From the NCBI RefSeq assembly GCF_901000735.1, contig NC_081541.1, positions 26,562,258-26,626,257 of the forward strand: a stretch of 64,000 nucleotides of DNA. Direction: 5' to 3'. A model generated the notes under the pieces. The model had not been told where the DNA came from. It saw only the letters and a list, made by a program, of their open reading frames with translations, and ran no database searches. The number at the start of each line of letters is the position of its first letter. Within the stretch, counting starts at the first letter, position 1. This DNA comes from Corylus avellana. Lineage: Eukaryota > Streptophyta > Magnoliopsida > Fagales > Betulaceae. Positions 1 through 10,911 of this stretch are shown piece by piece. The translations under genes were made by a program, and so were the position numbers.

Positions 1-663
1 GGCTCTACCAATTGAGCTACAATCCGTTCCCATGCCATAAAAGTAGGCATGATTTTAATATTACTCGCTAAATTACATTTACTTTACTCAAAAATAGGTA
101 AAAGTCATTTTTGGCAAATAAAAGAATTATAAAAATAGGATGATTTTTATCCAAATCCACGATGGACAGGTGGTTGAACTTGACCATGTCCTAGGGTTAA
201 ATTCTCTCCAAATAACAAATAAAAATATAATATTTACATTACTCAAATTATATATCCAACCTCGCTACCAACAAAATAAAATATAAGACCTATAATATCT
301 AAATGACGACATATCATGCCACATAGGGGCAGAATTAGAATTTTTTGTTTGGAGTCCAAGCTTACAAAAATAAATAAATATATAAATAGATATAATTCTT
401 CTATATGTTTGCGGGTGCATTAATTGAAAATAAAAACAGACAAATTCCTATACTTAATTTCATACTAAGAGTTCGTTTGGGTTTGTGACTGCAAAAAGTG
501 CTAGGTAAAAATAACGATTTTAATATGTGCGATTTAAACGTTTTATGGGTGATTTAAACGATTGCTTTAGATGTCTAGATTGATGCCATAAGCTAGACTT
601 CACTCATCCACTGGACCACTGCACCTAAAAAAGATGCTTATGCCTTGTTTAGTTCTCTCTCAA
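1..663. repeat. Segmental duplicate A, left part
   Basis: This non-coding stretch is homologous to 39191-39609 (segment B). Both share a tRNA D-arm-like block (1-22 here), the block around 351-500 and the run up to TTGTTTAGTTCTCT at about 645-658. Copy A has about 200 bp (roughly 130-327) that B lacks, ending in an AGAAT that also precedes the block, so this is probably an insertion in A or a deletion in B. No open reading frame of note is present. The segment is interrupted at 664 by CACTA-1 and resumes at 6976. Confidence 0.8.
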
Positions 664-689
664 CACTACAAAAAAAAAGGCCATTTTTT

Positions 690-1095
690 GACGTGGCAAA
701 CAGTACCTATTTTTTGCCATGTCAGAATTTGTTGACATGCCAAAACTGGCACGTCAAAAAAAAAATTTTTTGACATGCCAAAAGTGGCACGTCAACATTT
801 ACTGACGTGTTGAACACAACACATCGGTATTTACTGACATGTCAATATTTGACACGTCAGTAAATTTTTTATTCAATTTAATTTAAAAATATTTGATTTA
901 AATAACTTAATAATTTTATATTTACTGACGTGTCAAAGTTAGACACATCATTAAATACTGACGTGTCAAAGTGACACGTCAGAAATTTATTGACGTGTCA
1001 GTTTGACACGTCAACATTTACTGACGTGTCACGTTGACACGTCAGTATTTAATGACGTGCCAAAGTGACACGTCAATAAATTTCTGACATGTCAG
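690..1095. repeat. CACTA-1 left subterminal repeat array
   Basis: More than fifteen copies of TGACGTGTCA and one- or two-base variants (TGACATGCCA, TGACGTGCCA) occur here in both orientations. Many are paired as short hairpins, for example TGACGTGCC followed by AAAGTGACACGTCA. In En/Spm-type elements such subterminal motifs are bound by the element's accessory protein; that role is inferred here from position and repetition. Confidence 0.88.
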
Positions 1096-1426
1096 TAAAT
1101 ATATATGATCTGGTTTATTCATACTATATTTATAAATAATATATAAAATGATCCCAACATTATCAGGTTTAATATTGTACAATATGATCGATCCCAACAT
1201 TCAATAAAATTAATTTCTACAAAACAAACACTTAATTTACTTCCCCTTTATAACACCGGTACGTACCCCATTTCAACATTAAAAAATATCAGACAATTAA
1301 TTCCTTACTGTTAGCCATGCATACAAGAAAGCGTGCATGCTTTAATATATAGCAAAACCAAAAGGATATATATATATATAACATTTTAACATGCATGCAT
1401 ATATGGTATTTCAAACCTAGCTAAAA

Positions 1427-1462
<36 letters not shown>

Positions 1463-1796
1463 CAGTTTTCTCGTTCATTTAGAATCTCATTAAAATAATT
1501 AAAGTAACATTAGTCATATTAAAGTTTTGACATATATATAATATAAACCATGCACATTAAAATTAATGGTACAATTGTTGTTAATATTGCACTCTATCTC
1601 TTCACACCAACCTTATCAACCGTTAATACTATTTGTTTATTCAAGTTATATTTGTTTATTTGTATGTCGTAATTTCGAATTTTTTTTTTCCCTTGTCTTG
1701 TTCTCATCTTAAGTTTACATGTCTATATATGCATGTATATATTTGCAGTTTATATGCCATGAGTACTTCAACAAAAGATGCAGCTAGCAACTATAA
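1096..1796. other. CACTA-1 AT-rich leader, no coding exon seen
   Basis: This AT-rich stretch includes a TA microsatellite at about 1428-1461. Just before the assembly gap there is a CCATGAGTACTTC sequence resembling the start context of the Transposase_24 gene at 1989, but the frame runs into the gap. The CT-rich 5' exon seen in CACTA-2, -3 and -4 is not visible here; it may lie in the gap or be lost. Confidence 0.6.
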
Positions 1797-1896
1797 NNNN
1801 NNNNNNNNNNNNNNNNNNNNNNNNNNNNNNNNNNNNNNNNNNNNNNNNNNNNNNNNNNNNNNNNNNNNNNNNNNNNNNNNNNNNNNNNNNNNNNNN
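1797..1896. other. Assembly gap (100 N)
   Basis: There are exactly 100 undetermined bases, probably a gap of unknown size. It lies between the CACTA-1 leader and its first coding exon. Confidence 0.99.
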
Positions 1897-1988
1897 TAGC
1901 ATTATGAGTCATGCATACGTAAAGTAGTGAATATTTCATACATTGTATACGAAATTAATTGGGTTTGTGGTGTTTTTCACAGAGTACC

Positions 1989-4250
1989 ATGAGTACTAGG
2001 GGGAAGACCAGAGCACGCAGGGGCTCGTCCGTAGTGCGGCAGTCTATGTCGCATGGGTCTCTGGCAGGCCAACTTGATGACAGCGAGCAACAAGACATTG
2101 CTCAGCTTCTGGGGATGCAGGAAGGATATCGACCAATTCTTCCAGCTGTTATGGAAGGGGAGATCCCTGTCCATGCTCCATACGGTCGGGTAGGCATGGC
2201 CGAGATGGGGTATCGGCTTGATTCGTATCCGTCCAACGAGTTAGGACAGAGCTCTCAGGGCGATGTCGAGCGGCTATACAGCCAGCATAGCGCAGGTACG
2301 GTCGAAAGTTTTTTTAAAGATTGAAAGTTTTGAAAGTTTCTAATTATATTGGTACGATGTCAATTATATTTAACTACAACTACAACTTCATAGAATTCTA
2401 AACATTCTAAAAAAATACAAAGCAGGTTCTGAGGACAATAAGACAGAGGCTGAGGAAGACATGCCTGGTGGGGCACGGGCCACGGATGACCCGCAGCACA
2501 CCGACCCTGCTCCCGACGACCGGTTAGGCCCTTGGTAGGTCCGGACCATAAGTAAGTGTATATGCTCGAATGTCATGCATATTAGGTCTTAATTTACTTG
2601 TTAGTTAGTATTGAATTCGAAATAACTTACATTGGTAATTTTTAATTTGTTAGGTACCGATTCTGAGGGAAACACCATTATTGAGATGTTTACCATTCTT
2701 GACTCGCACAGGTTGCCGGGAGTCCCCGCCGGCAAACGGATCATAATGAAGTACAATGCATCATTGCAGCACGTTGGATTTAGCGCCTTGAGGTTTAGAC
2801 GGATGACCGGAGACGTAGTAAGGAGAGGAAATTATGTCCGAATACCGAACGATTGGATGAAGGTACCGAAGCGTACCAAGGAGGATATTTGGGACGCCTT
2901 GATGGTATGTATTGCATATTATGTCAAACACTCCTAATGTATATATGTATATATACGCTCTAAGTTGCACATATATATGTGTGTTTATATCTATATACAT
3001 ATACACATATTTTTAGGTATTTTTAATTTCTCAATGTTGAACTTGTGCAGGCATACTTTTTCGTCCTGCCCGAGTACAACTTGAAAGCCGTCAAGAATGA
3101 AGCATTTCGGGATATGGGCAAAAAGCTGCGGACTTGGAGGCACGACCTTAAAAAAATTTGTGCCATTACGGAGCAAGATACTCCGGACACTGTACGGGCA
3201 AGACTGGGGGGAGAGACGCTAGGCGCGTACAATGCCGTCGACTTGGATATCTTATTGGAGAGATGGTGTAGCCGGGAGAATAAGGTAGGTCATGAGTTAA
3301 ACTCTTTGTGTTGTGTAGTGTCATTAATTGTAATTGTGTTAGTATTAACATATTAAAAGTGTTAACTGCGTAGGATTATGCTGCGAAAATGAAGAGCTTG
3401 TGAGCATTAAATAATACGCCACATTGCACCGGATCAAAGAGCTATGCCAGGTTGACACACGAGGAGGTAAGTGTGTAATTTATCCTATACTTATAGACGT
3501 AAACATGTTATCATTTGATATATTTAAAAATATATGTATGTCCTATTTTATCTGCAGGCCGAACGTTTGGGCAGTCATCCTACTCGTGCACAAAATTATA
3601 TCCGCACACACACAAAGAAGGACGGTACATATCCGAATGATATTGTGAAGGAGAGATGTGTATGTTACTCACCTTTCATATGTTGTTTTGCTTATATATT
3701 TGATAAATTATTTGCGATTAACAGTTGTATGACCCACTGACTCAATAATTAATATGACATACAGGAAAGGATGAAGGAGCGTATACCCACCGACCCTGCA
3801 GCATCGTCTAGCATCACAGAGGGAACGGTTAGGTGGGCGCCAAACGACGCATTCGCACAGGCGATTGGAAATAAGCCTGAGTATGCCGGTAAGGTTCGGA
3901 TGGCTGGACCAAATATTCTACCTGTGCGGGGAACCATACACTCATACAATACACCGTCACAGGCACGGTTAGAAAAAGCCAGGCACTCCACGATATCACA
4001 AGAAGCACTTGGTAGAGCGCTTGAGGCGAAGAGGGCAAAGCACAAGGAAGAGATAGATGCGTTGTTGGCCGAGAACAATGCGCGGGTAGCTCAGCAAGTG
4101 GCGGAGCAGATGGCTGAGAACAATGCGCTGGTAGCTCAACAGGAGGCTGAACGTCAAGCAATTTTTGACGCCCGTTTCCGCCAAATCGAGGAAATGATGC
4201 AGTTTAACAATGCACCAGACAGAGCTTCCCCACCCTTTGCGATGGTGTGA
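1989..4250 (+). pseudogene. Transposase_24-type CACTA accessory gene, decayed
   Basis: Seven exons can be traced with consensus borders: 1989-2295, about 2426-2550, 2655-2905, 3050-3283, 3374-3464, 3559-3657 and 3765-4250. The joined product resembles the plant Ptta/En/Spm transposase family (Pfam Transposase_24). Its signature is the block [12 protein letters not shown] ... HPTRAQNYIRTHTKKDGTY ... IVKER across exons 5-6, followed in the last exon by an Ala/Glu/Gln-rich coiled coil ending in the [10 protein letters not shown] region. Family members are probably accessory DNA-binding proteins rather than the DDE enzyme. Two stops break this copy: the last codons of exon 2 read TGG TAG where CACTA-2 has CAG, and exon 5 reads TTG TGA where CACTA-2 and -3 have CGA. 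Both fit C-to-T decay. Confidence 0.8.
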
Positions 4251-4333
4251 TCGTCTGTCGACAGTGGATCAGGTAATGACTTTTTTTAATGGTCAATTTA
4301 GGTTTAGAACTGTCCCAATATATATATATATAT

Positions 4334-5220
4334 CAACTGTTAAATTCGGTGTTAATATTCAAATTCATTTTTCCTCTAAATTTTAAATTGATATTAATAG
4401 ATTGAGCATGAAGTTTAGAAATCCTGTAAGTTTAGAGTTAGATTGTGATGAGGACCCTATTCCCATTGGGACTTTATCTTGCTTACATACCCCTCTGACA
4501 ATTGTGTTTTCCCAGAATTCATTATTCATTCCAATTCCTAGATCATGGTGCATATTATTACTATTATTTCTAATTTAAAACACTGCATCAAAATAATTTT
4601 GACATTATTTTGCATGTTTTTAAAGATTTTTACCACTTTATTCCTAATTTATTTCCTTATGAATTTTTGCAGTGCCAAAATGGCAAGCAAAAAGGATAAA
4701 GAAAAGATTGATTCTAAGGCTTTGGCCTTGAAACCAGAGTCTACTATTGCTACCTCACTTCCTATTTCTTCAATTGCAATCACCAACAGATTTTATCCCT
4801 TCAATCCTGGCTCCCACCAGGTTTCTAATTCTAGTACCCTTGCTTCTCCCTAGGATCCCTTTGTGGATAATTCCCAAAAACTCCGACCTCCTTTCATTAG
4901 GTATGAAAAAATGTCTGCCTATGTGATTTTTCCTTATTCTCAGAATTTATTTTTCGTTGAAATAAATCGATCATCTGCTTTTAAATCTGCTGGAGAAATT
5001 GCCCTCTCCTATTTTCCTCCAAAATTTTCACTGGATTTCTGATCATCCACAAAATAATTTAGCATTTTATTCTAGTATTTTACGACAGACTATTGCATAT
5101 CAAACATGAATTAAATAACGTTCATATTTGTCAGCATGATGTTCGTTTTCATATCTCTGCTGTTCTTGTTAAAAATATGACTGAAAGAGTAATTCTTGGA
5201 ATGCCTTTCATTGCTTTACT
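4334..5220 (+). pseudogene. Pararetrovirus-like polyprotein fragment inserted in a TA tract
   Basis: About 890 bp here is absent from CACTA-2 and CACTA-3. It is bounded on both sides by TATATA sequence (4318-4333 and 5221-5230), where the other copies have one uninterrupted TA tract. A reading frame opens at 4680, stops at TAG 4851-4853, and continues in frame to a TGA at about 5041. A further piece near 5150-5220 ends in an ILG-type motif like the flap-distal part of a retropepsin. The blocks recall polyproteins of petuvirus/florendovirus-like endogenous caulimovirids, but a Ty3-gypsy origin is possible. The fragment is broken by stops, contains an internal deletion between the capsid/movement-like part and the protease-like part, and has no RT. 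It is not functional. Confidence 0.45.
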
Positions 5221-5225
5221 TTATA

Positions 5226-6700
5226 TATATGTGAACTTCTAAATTTAGAGTTTGGATATGTTGTAGTCATTCTCATTAATTAATGATGTTGTAAATCCTG
5301 TTGAATTAGATTTATATATCATGGTTGGTTTGGTGATGGATGTGGGTTAGAGCTTTGCATTTGAAGTGTTTATTGGTATTATGAGATGGACCACTATGGT
5401 CCTTGTAGAATATTAAGAATTTAGTGTATGTGATTGTGTGAGAGTATGAAACGATCAAGTCTACACTAGATGAATATCATAATTTTAAGTAGTTAATATA
5501 ACATGATTTGAATATATATAAACTCCTATGTGTTAATCTCCTCAACAAATTAAAATATTACGGGAAGATTATCAAAATACTACATGCATTATATTTATAT
5601 TTCAAATTGTTGGCTTTAATTTGGTCTGGTATAAAATAGTGTTGGTTGAAATAATTATTTAAAGTTATTCATGAGCGTATAAATGGATATAACTGCATGG
5701 CACAAAGCAATACATGCATATCAATATCATCTAGAACAGTTGTTCAGAAACTTAATTTTGCAACTCTAAATATAAATAGATATAAATGCACTCAATTCTA
5801 AAGAGGGTGCTTTTCCTTTTTGTTTATCATCTCTTCCATTGAACCCCCAACATTAATAACCTATATGGAAGCTCTATAATTGTGATGGAAAAAAAGAAAA
5901 AGTTCCTATGTCTCACATAATTGCCATGGCAAAAACGACGTTCATCTTCTCATGTCTATATATTATTGATTGCTCTGTGACCATGCATATAATATATATA
6001 TATATATTGACTTAATTTTTTTTTCTTTTTTATATGAATTTTCTGCTAACTTCAACGTTTTACCTATTTTTGTTATATCATTTACTGTGGAAGAATCAAC
6101 AACTGAGTTGGGTGAATATTCGGGTATTTTTCTTTCACTTTACATTGTGACGTTGCTCAATGATTGTTTGTATTATCATTTGCAGCTAGTGGATTTTATT
6201 TGTTTGGTGATTGTTTTATCGGTGAATATTGTTTGGTGATTGTTTGTTTTATCATTTGCAGGTAATGAACATCGTGGAGAGGATGCTATCGATGTCAATG
6301 ATCAACATTGAACGTCTGGTTGGCTATTCACACTTGTATATAAGTTACTTTGTTCATGTAATTGTACTTGTGATAGAAACTATTGATGATAACAGAGATA
6401 ATTAAATTGGTGTATATTATATTATTTGTGGTTGGCCATTTGCACTTGGTATTTATGCCATTTTTTGTGTCTTGAAGTTAGTTTTGGTGGATAGTTTGTG
6501 ATTGATGTTAATGGATATGATGTATGTTATTTGATGGAAAAATTGTAGTGTATGACTTGTGATTGATGGAAAAATTGTTTATTATTTGCATGGATTTGAT
6601 GGATAGATTGTATATCAGGTTAATTGTAATCCAAAATCCAGGTATAGTCCTGAAAAAATTCACAAAAAATATAGGGGGGGAGGAAAAAAAAAATTTAAAA
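5226..6700. other. CACTA-1 3' non-coding body
   Basis: AT-rich sequence collinear with the reverse complement of about 23480-24960 in CACTA-2 and partly with 21650-22400 in CACTA-3. Scattered short open frames are not conserved between copies. The repeated TGTTTGTTTTATCATTTGCAG blocks at 6170-6262 look like decayed splice acceptors of an untranslated 3' exon (AGGATGCTATCGATGTC), which is shared by all three elements. Confidence 0.6.
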
Positions 6701-6711
6701 CTAACCAAAAT

Positions 6712-6960
6712 TTCTGACGTGTCATTTTTTGGCACGTCAGAAATTCTTGAAGTGTCAGTTTTTGACACATCAGGAAAATTTTTTGACGTGTTCAATCCAA
6801 CATGTCAGAATTTTCTGATGTGTTGGATCTAACACGTCAAGAATTTCTGACGTGCCATCTTTCTTGACGCCTGAAAAATGTCAAAACCGGTACGTCAGAA
6901 GGATTTTCTAACGTGTCAAACCACCTGACACGTCAGAAATCGTAAGTCAAGAAAAAATAT
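6712..6960. repeat. CACTA-1 right subterminal repeat array
   Basis: About a dozen TGACGTGTCA-like units alternate in orientation and end in the poly-T plus GTAGTG terminus. The sequence is the mirror of 23190-23480 in CACTA-2. Confidence 0.88.
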
Positions 6961-6975
6961 TTTTTTTTTGTAGTG

Positions 6976-8404
6976 CAAGTATCTCCATTTCTTGATTAGC
7001 AGTAATTAATTAGCAAAGCCTCCACCAACAAGAGGCTAGCAAACCAGATTAATTACAACTATGTCTGGTTATTTTATATAAAAAAATGATCATTTTATAT
7101 AGATTTTCAAATTTTTTGAGGTTGGCATGAACCCCCCAAGACATAAGGCGGGTCCGTTCCTTGACACAATTGGTAGTTTAAGATAGGACATTGACAATAA
7201 TGGTAGTTTAAGGAGAAGTTTGTATACTTTTATGATATTTAGCCTACATGATCCACCTGGTCATATGGCAAAAAAGTATTTTGAAAAGAGTAATGAATCA
7301 TATGTACTCTTACTTTCCTACTCTGACTCTCATATATTTTTAGATGACACCCATTTTCACCATTAAATTTATGATAAATTATTATTGAATTTTGATCCAA
7401 TGGTAAGAGTGAAATCACCTAATAATGTGTTAAGAGTGAGAGTAAAAAAATAAAAGTGCGTGTAACATTACTAAAAAAAAATAATAATAATTAAGTGAAA
7501 AGGAAATCGACCAAGTCCTATCGTTAAATGGGTCACATATGCAATGTTGTAATTAGGAGTGAAAATGCAAATGCGAATGTGGATGCGGTTATTAGCAATA
7601 TCCATATCCACAAAATGCAGATATTTTTTATATCCGCATCTGTATCATGCAATTAATATATGCTTCTGTGCGGTTAATAAATGCAGTTATTATCCCCTAT
7701 CCGCATATGAGGTAACAAGCATTTTGGAGTTGTAATTATTGCTTCTAGTAAACACAAAAAAGCATTATCTATAATCGAATAATATTATTCATATCACACT
7801 TGCTAATCATTTTGTGACGAAATTTTAATTTCATACATTATTTAGCTTCTTGTATCATCTATCTATAGTTGGAGTCGGAAAAAATTATTTGAAATAATAA
7901 TAATAATAATGAAGGAAGAATATATAAGTCAATTAAGTCAAAACAAATTAGAAGATCGTTTCCCAACAGTGAAATCCAAGAACATTACAAATCCAGCAAA
8001 TATAAAAAAAGTAAATCATAAATTCAAAAAAATAAATTACAAATCCAACAAACATAAAAAAAAAATTAAAAAAAAAATGTTGTGGTTATGAGGGGTGAGA
8101 ATGACTTTGAAATGATAGTAGAAAAAAACCTAACCTAAAGGTTACAAACCGATCAAATCCAAAACGATGCAGTTTCAATGAATTTAATTTATATATTTAT
8201 ATATAAAGCGAATGTGGATGCAGTTATTATCCACATCTGCATATTCTAAAATCGTAATTCGCATCTGTACATGCGAATGATGATTTTTGCTATTCGTATC
8301 TGCATCATGATAACAGATAGCAAATAAAGGATAGCAGATAAGTGCAGTGTACCTTATTTGTCATGGTTCGAAGATGACATTAAAGAAGAGGACAATACGT
8401 ATGT
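6976..8404. repeat. Segmental duplicate A, right part
   Basis: This is collinear with 39610-42400 in segment B once B's MITE (40496-40944) and solo LTR (41294-41856) are removed. No intact gene is seen. A short conserved open stretch at about 8342-8404 (frame reading YLSWFEDDIKEEDNTYV) matches B at about 42347-42409 and may be an exon remnant that I do not recognise. Two similar blocks containing GCGAATGTGGATGC (about 7575 and 8208) suggest a further old hAT- or MITE-like repeat. Homology between A and B ends at about 8404, where LINE sequence begins. Confidence 0.8.
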
Positions 8405-8915
8405 GCAAGCCACAGCATGCAATATTGGCTACTGCCCGATCCAGCCTCTCCTTGATGAAGCCACCATCACTTATGCAGTTCGCCTATGTGTATTTTGGTC
8501 CTTTAAACCCAAGTCTCCTAATTGGCCCCCATCTAACACATCTAGGAACTACTCCATCTAGCTTTCTCTTCTCAAAATTGCCCCAAATTTTCTTCTTGGG
8601 ACACAATTTCATTGAAATCTCTGATGCAAAGCAATGGAACGGGATTGAAGTATTTTAGATGGTTTAGTAGAGCCCATGATTCATGCCTTTTCCCCACCTC
8701 AGGGTGTGCATAAAAGCCAGTAAACTTCCAAGAGAGGTCACTGCCTGGGAGGCATACCACAACTTTGATGTGTCTCCTAGAATAATTCTGAATTTCTAGC
8801 GTTCCTTCCTCCTTCCATAGGAGAGCAAGACCACCACTACATCCAATCGGATCAACCACGAACAACCCGGAGTACCCAAACCTCACATGCAGTCCCTCTA
8901 TTCTTCGTTTTCGAC
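8405..8915 (-). pseudogene. LINE (L1-type) ORF2 endonuclease fragment
   Basis: On the minus strand the frame 8886-8572 reads GLFVVDPIGCSGGLALLWKE ... GFYAHPE ... CIRDFNEIVSQEE, the N-terminal endonuclease region typical of plant L1 ORF2. Similarity continues leftward as GFKGPKYT followed by a stop and DGGFIKERLDRAVANI, to about 8405. The GDFNEI motif is altered to RDFNEI. Only part of the endonuclease is present, without RT, so this is a dead fragment. Its left edge coincides with the end of segment A/B homology. Confidence 0.75.
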
Positions 8916-9990
8916 TTTTTTTTTAACCTAAACTTTGTAAATTTTTTGCATTTAATAGGTGCTGCATGAAGGTAATATTATGAACAAATTAATATACATC
9001 ACCCACAATTAATGGTGCTATGACAATCTGTAGTGCCCTATACTGCACTAAGGATTATTCAATGCAGAATCCCCATTAGAAGTTCCTTTAGTATAATTTG
9101 TGAAACAATCGCTCGCTTTAATTTTTATTTCACTAGGCAATTTATGGACTACCAATGCGCTAACTAAAGGAAATGTTTATTTCAACAATTTATTTATTTT
9201 TAAATAATTGGATCTATTTTTATAAGAGTCATGCTGCACAGACATTTGTGATTCACATTTAGATATATTATTTTACATGGCTGAATAGGATTTATTTAAA
9301 GATAGCTTCTGGTTTAATTCCATATATGCTAAATCGGAGAACGTTTGACTCTATCATATACAAAAAGCAGATAATATTCCTGAAGCTAATGTTATGTAGG
9401 TTGTGGTATATATCAAATTGACGAAGCAATTGTTCCTATTTTTTCTCATCAAGTAATAAAACAAAATATTACTTACCGTAAAGGTACAAAGGGGTCACTC
9501 AGCCACCCTAAATGGCCAATAAGCCATCCCCATTTGGCCCCTTGGAGGTGACCGAACTACCCCATGTGCCGTGGGGGTGGCTCGTCGCCTCCAATCCGGT
9601 TATCACATGAGGGATTTTTCGTCAAATTATACTGAAATTGATAATGGATGGTTCACAATGCGAATTTTTGATAGTTTGTTCGTACATTTGCAATTTTTAA
9701 ACATTGAAAACTAAATTGAAAATCGGATGAAAGTTTAGGCAAGTAAATTGCAATTTTTCAATTAAAAAAAAAAAAAACGTTTGTTTTTGGAAAAAGTCCA
9801 CATACCCCCCTCAAATTACTACCCAGTTGAGACAATGTCACTCCCAAACTACCAAAAAGATTGTCAATATACCCTCAAGACCAACAAAAAGACAAAAATA
9901 TCCATAATTTGAAAAAAAAAAAAAAAAAAAGAAAAAAATTAGAAACAATGGATCGATTCTTGTTCCTTCTTTTTGAATCTGAGTGGAGTC
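8916..9990. other. Intergenic, no gene recognised
   Basis: AT-rich spacer. It holds a GC-richer block at about 9490-9600 with GGGGTGGC/GCCACCCC repeats like those at 15365-15485 and 35500-35720. At about 9790-9895 it holds one arm of a TAGTTTGGGGGGT-type repeat whose inverted partner lies near 15075-15185 beyond the Copia insertion. An ATG at 9948 opens a short frame to 9990 just before the Copia element; it is too short to call. Confidence 0.5.
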
Positions 9991-9995
9991 GTACG

Positions 9996-10899
9996 TGAAA
10001 AACGCTATGCCGACTCCAAAAACTTGTTTATCACAATTTATGCGAAATTAATACTATGAAGCAATAAACAATTCAATCACCCAAAATATATAAAACAATA
10101 AAGAGGCAGACACAAATATTTTAGTTACAAAGAGGAAACCTTTTAAAAACCGATCTAAAAGTAAAACCTCTCCAGGGCAGCCAAACCCAGGAAATCACTA
10201 TCAAAAGATTATCTAGAGATTACAGACATTAGGAACACTTACAACCCTTTGCAAGATCTTGGCTTTGTAAGATCGACAAGCTCACAACTTGTCTCCTTAC
10301 ACACAATCTTCTTCAACGTGATTCTCCTTTACCGGACCCTTCCGATAGACTTCTCAACTATAAATTTATCAAAGGAATAACTAAAACTCTAAGAGATTCA
10401 ATTTAACACTCACCACATATGATCTCTCTTAGCACAGCCTCCGACGAACTCTCTAGGGGTGAAAATTCGTACATTTCTCATATATAATGGTGTATATATA
10501 CCCCCGACAAAACCCTAGACCTAACCCACTTAAAATCACGTTTTTGGGTCTAAAACTTAGAGGGTGTCCGGACAGGTTAATGGGCTGTCCGGACAGGGAG
10601 TTGCGGAGCAGAAACAAAGTTTCTGGAAGTGCAGTCCGGACCCTTGGAAGGCCTGTCCGGACAGGGCATGCAATGGGTGAAACAGCATTTTGGAAATGCT
10701 GTCCATCCTTGATCAACAGCTCCGATCGATGGGCATTTGTGATCCGATTGAGCTGAAATTTTGCAGGGACGTTCTTAACACATGAATCTACATTATGAAC
10801 AGTGGAGATTGGATTTTGAGCATTTTATATCAATGTTTGAGCTAATGAACTGTAACATCTGCATTTTGGAACTGAATTAAGCCAACATAAGAACTAACA
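9996..10899 (-). repeat. 3' LTR of the mini-gag Copia element
   Basis: This 904-bp repeat matches 13835-14739 with scattered substitutions. On the minus strand a TATATATAC box lies at about 10494-10502. Upstream of it (10564-10664) are three CTGTCCGGACAG-type palindromes plus a partial fourth copy. Confidence 0.92.
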
Positions 10900-10911
10900 A
10901 ACTCCCCCTTT

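Larger units (their letters stand above)
664..6975 (+). mobile_element. CACTA-1: CACTA (En/Spm, CMC) DNA transposon
   Basis: The element begins CACTACAAAAAAAAAGG and ends TTTTTTTTTGTAGTG, the terminal signature of the CACTA superfamily. It is flanked by the 3-bp duplication CAA at 661-663 and 6976-6978. The paralogous segment B at about 39605-39615 reads CTCTTTCAAGTATCTCC without the element, so the borders are confirmed by an empty site. Subterminal arrays of TGACGTGTCA-like units lie at about 690-1090 and 6715-6955. The body carries a decayed Transposase_24 gene and an inserted pararetrovirus-like fragment. I find no TNP2-type DDE transposase, so the element is non-autonomous. CACTA-2 (23170-29447, reverse strand) is a close relative. 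Confidence 0.93.

Noticed and set aside
1..22. tRNA gene at the window start
   Set aside because: Only a D-arm/A-box half is inside the window, and the fuller copy at 39141-39219 lacks a convincing cloverleaf. I list that copy as tRNA-like at low confidence.
690..1095. CRISPR-like array of short repeats
   Set aside because: The TGACGTGTCA units alternate in orientation, vary in sequence and spacing, and lie at CACTA termini in a eukaryotic genome.
9948..9990. First coding exon (MDRFLFLLFESEWS) joined to the 14.9-kb exon across the Copia insertion
   Set aside because: The splice phase gives early stops in the joined frame, and 14 residues give no homology.
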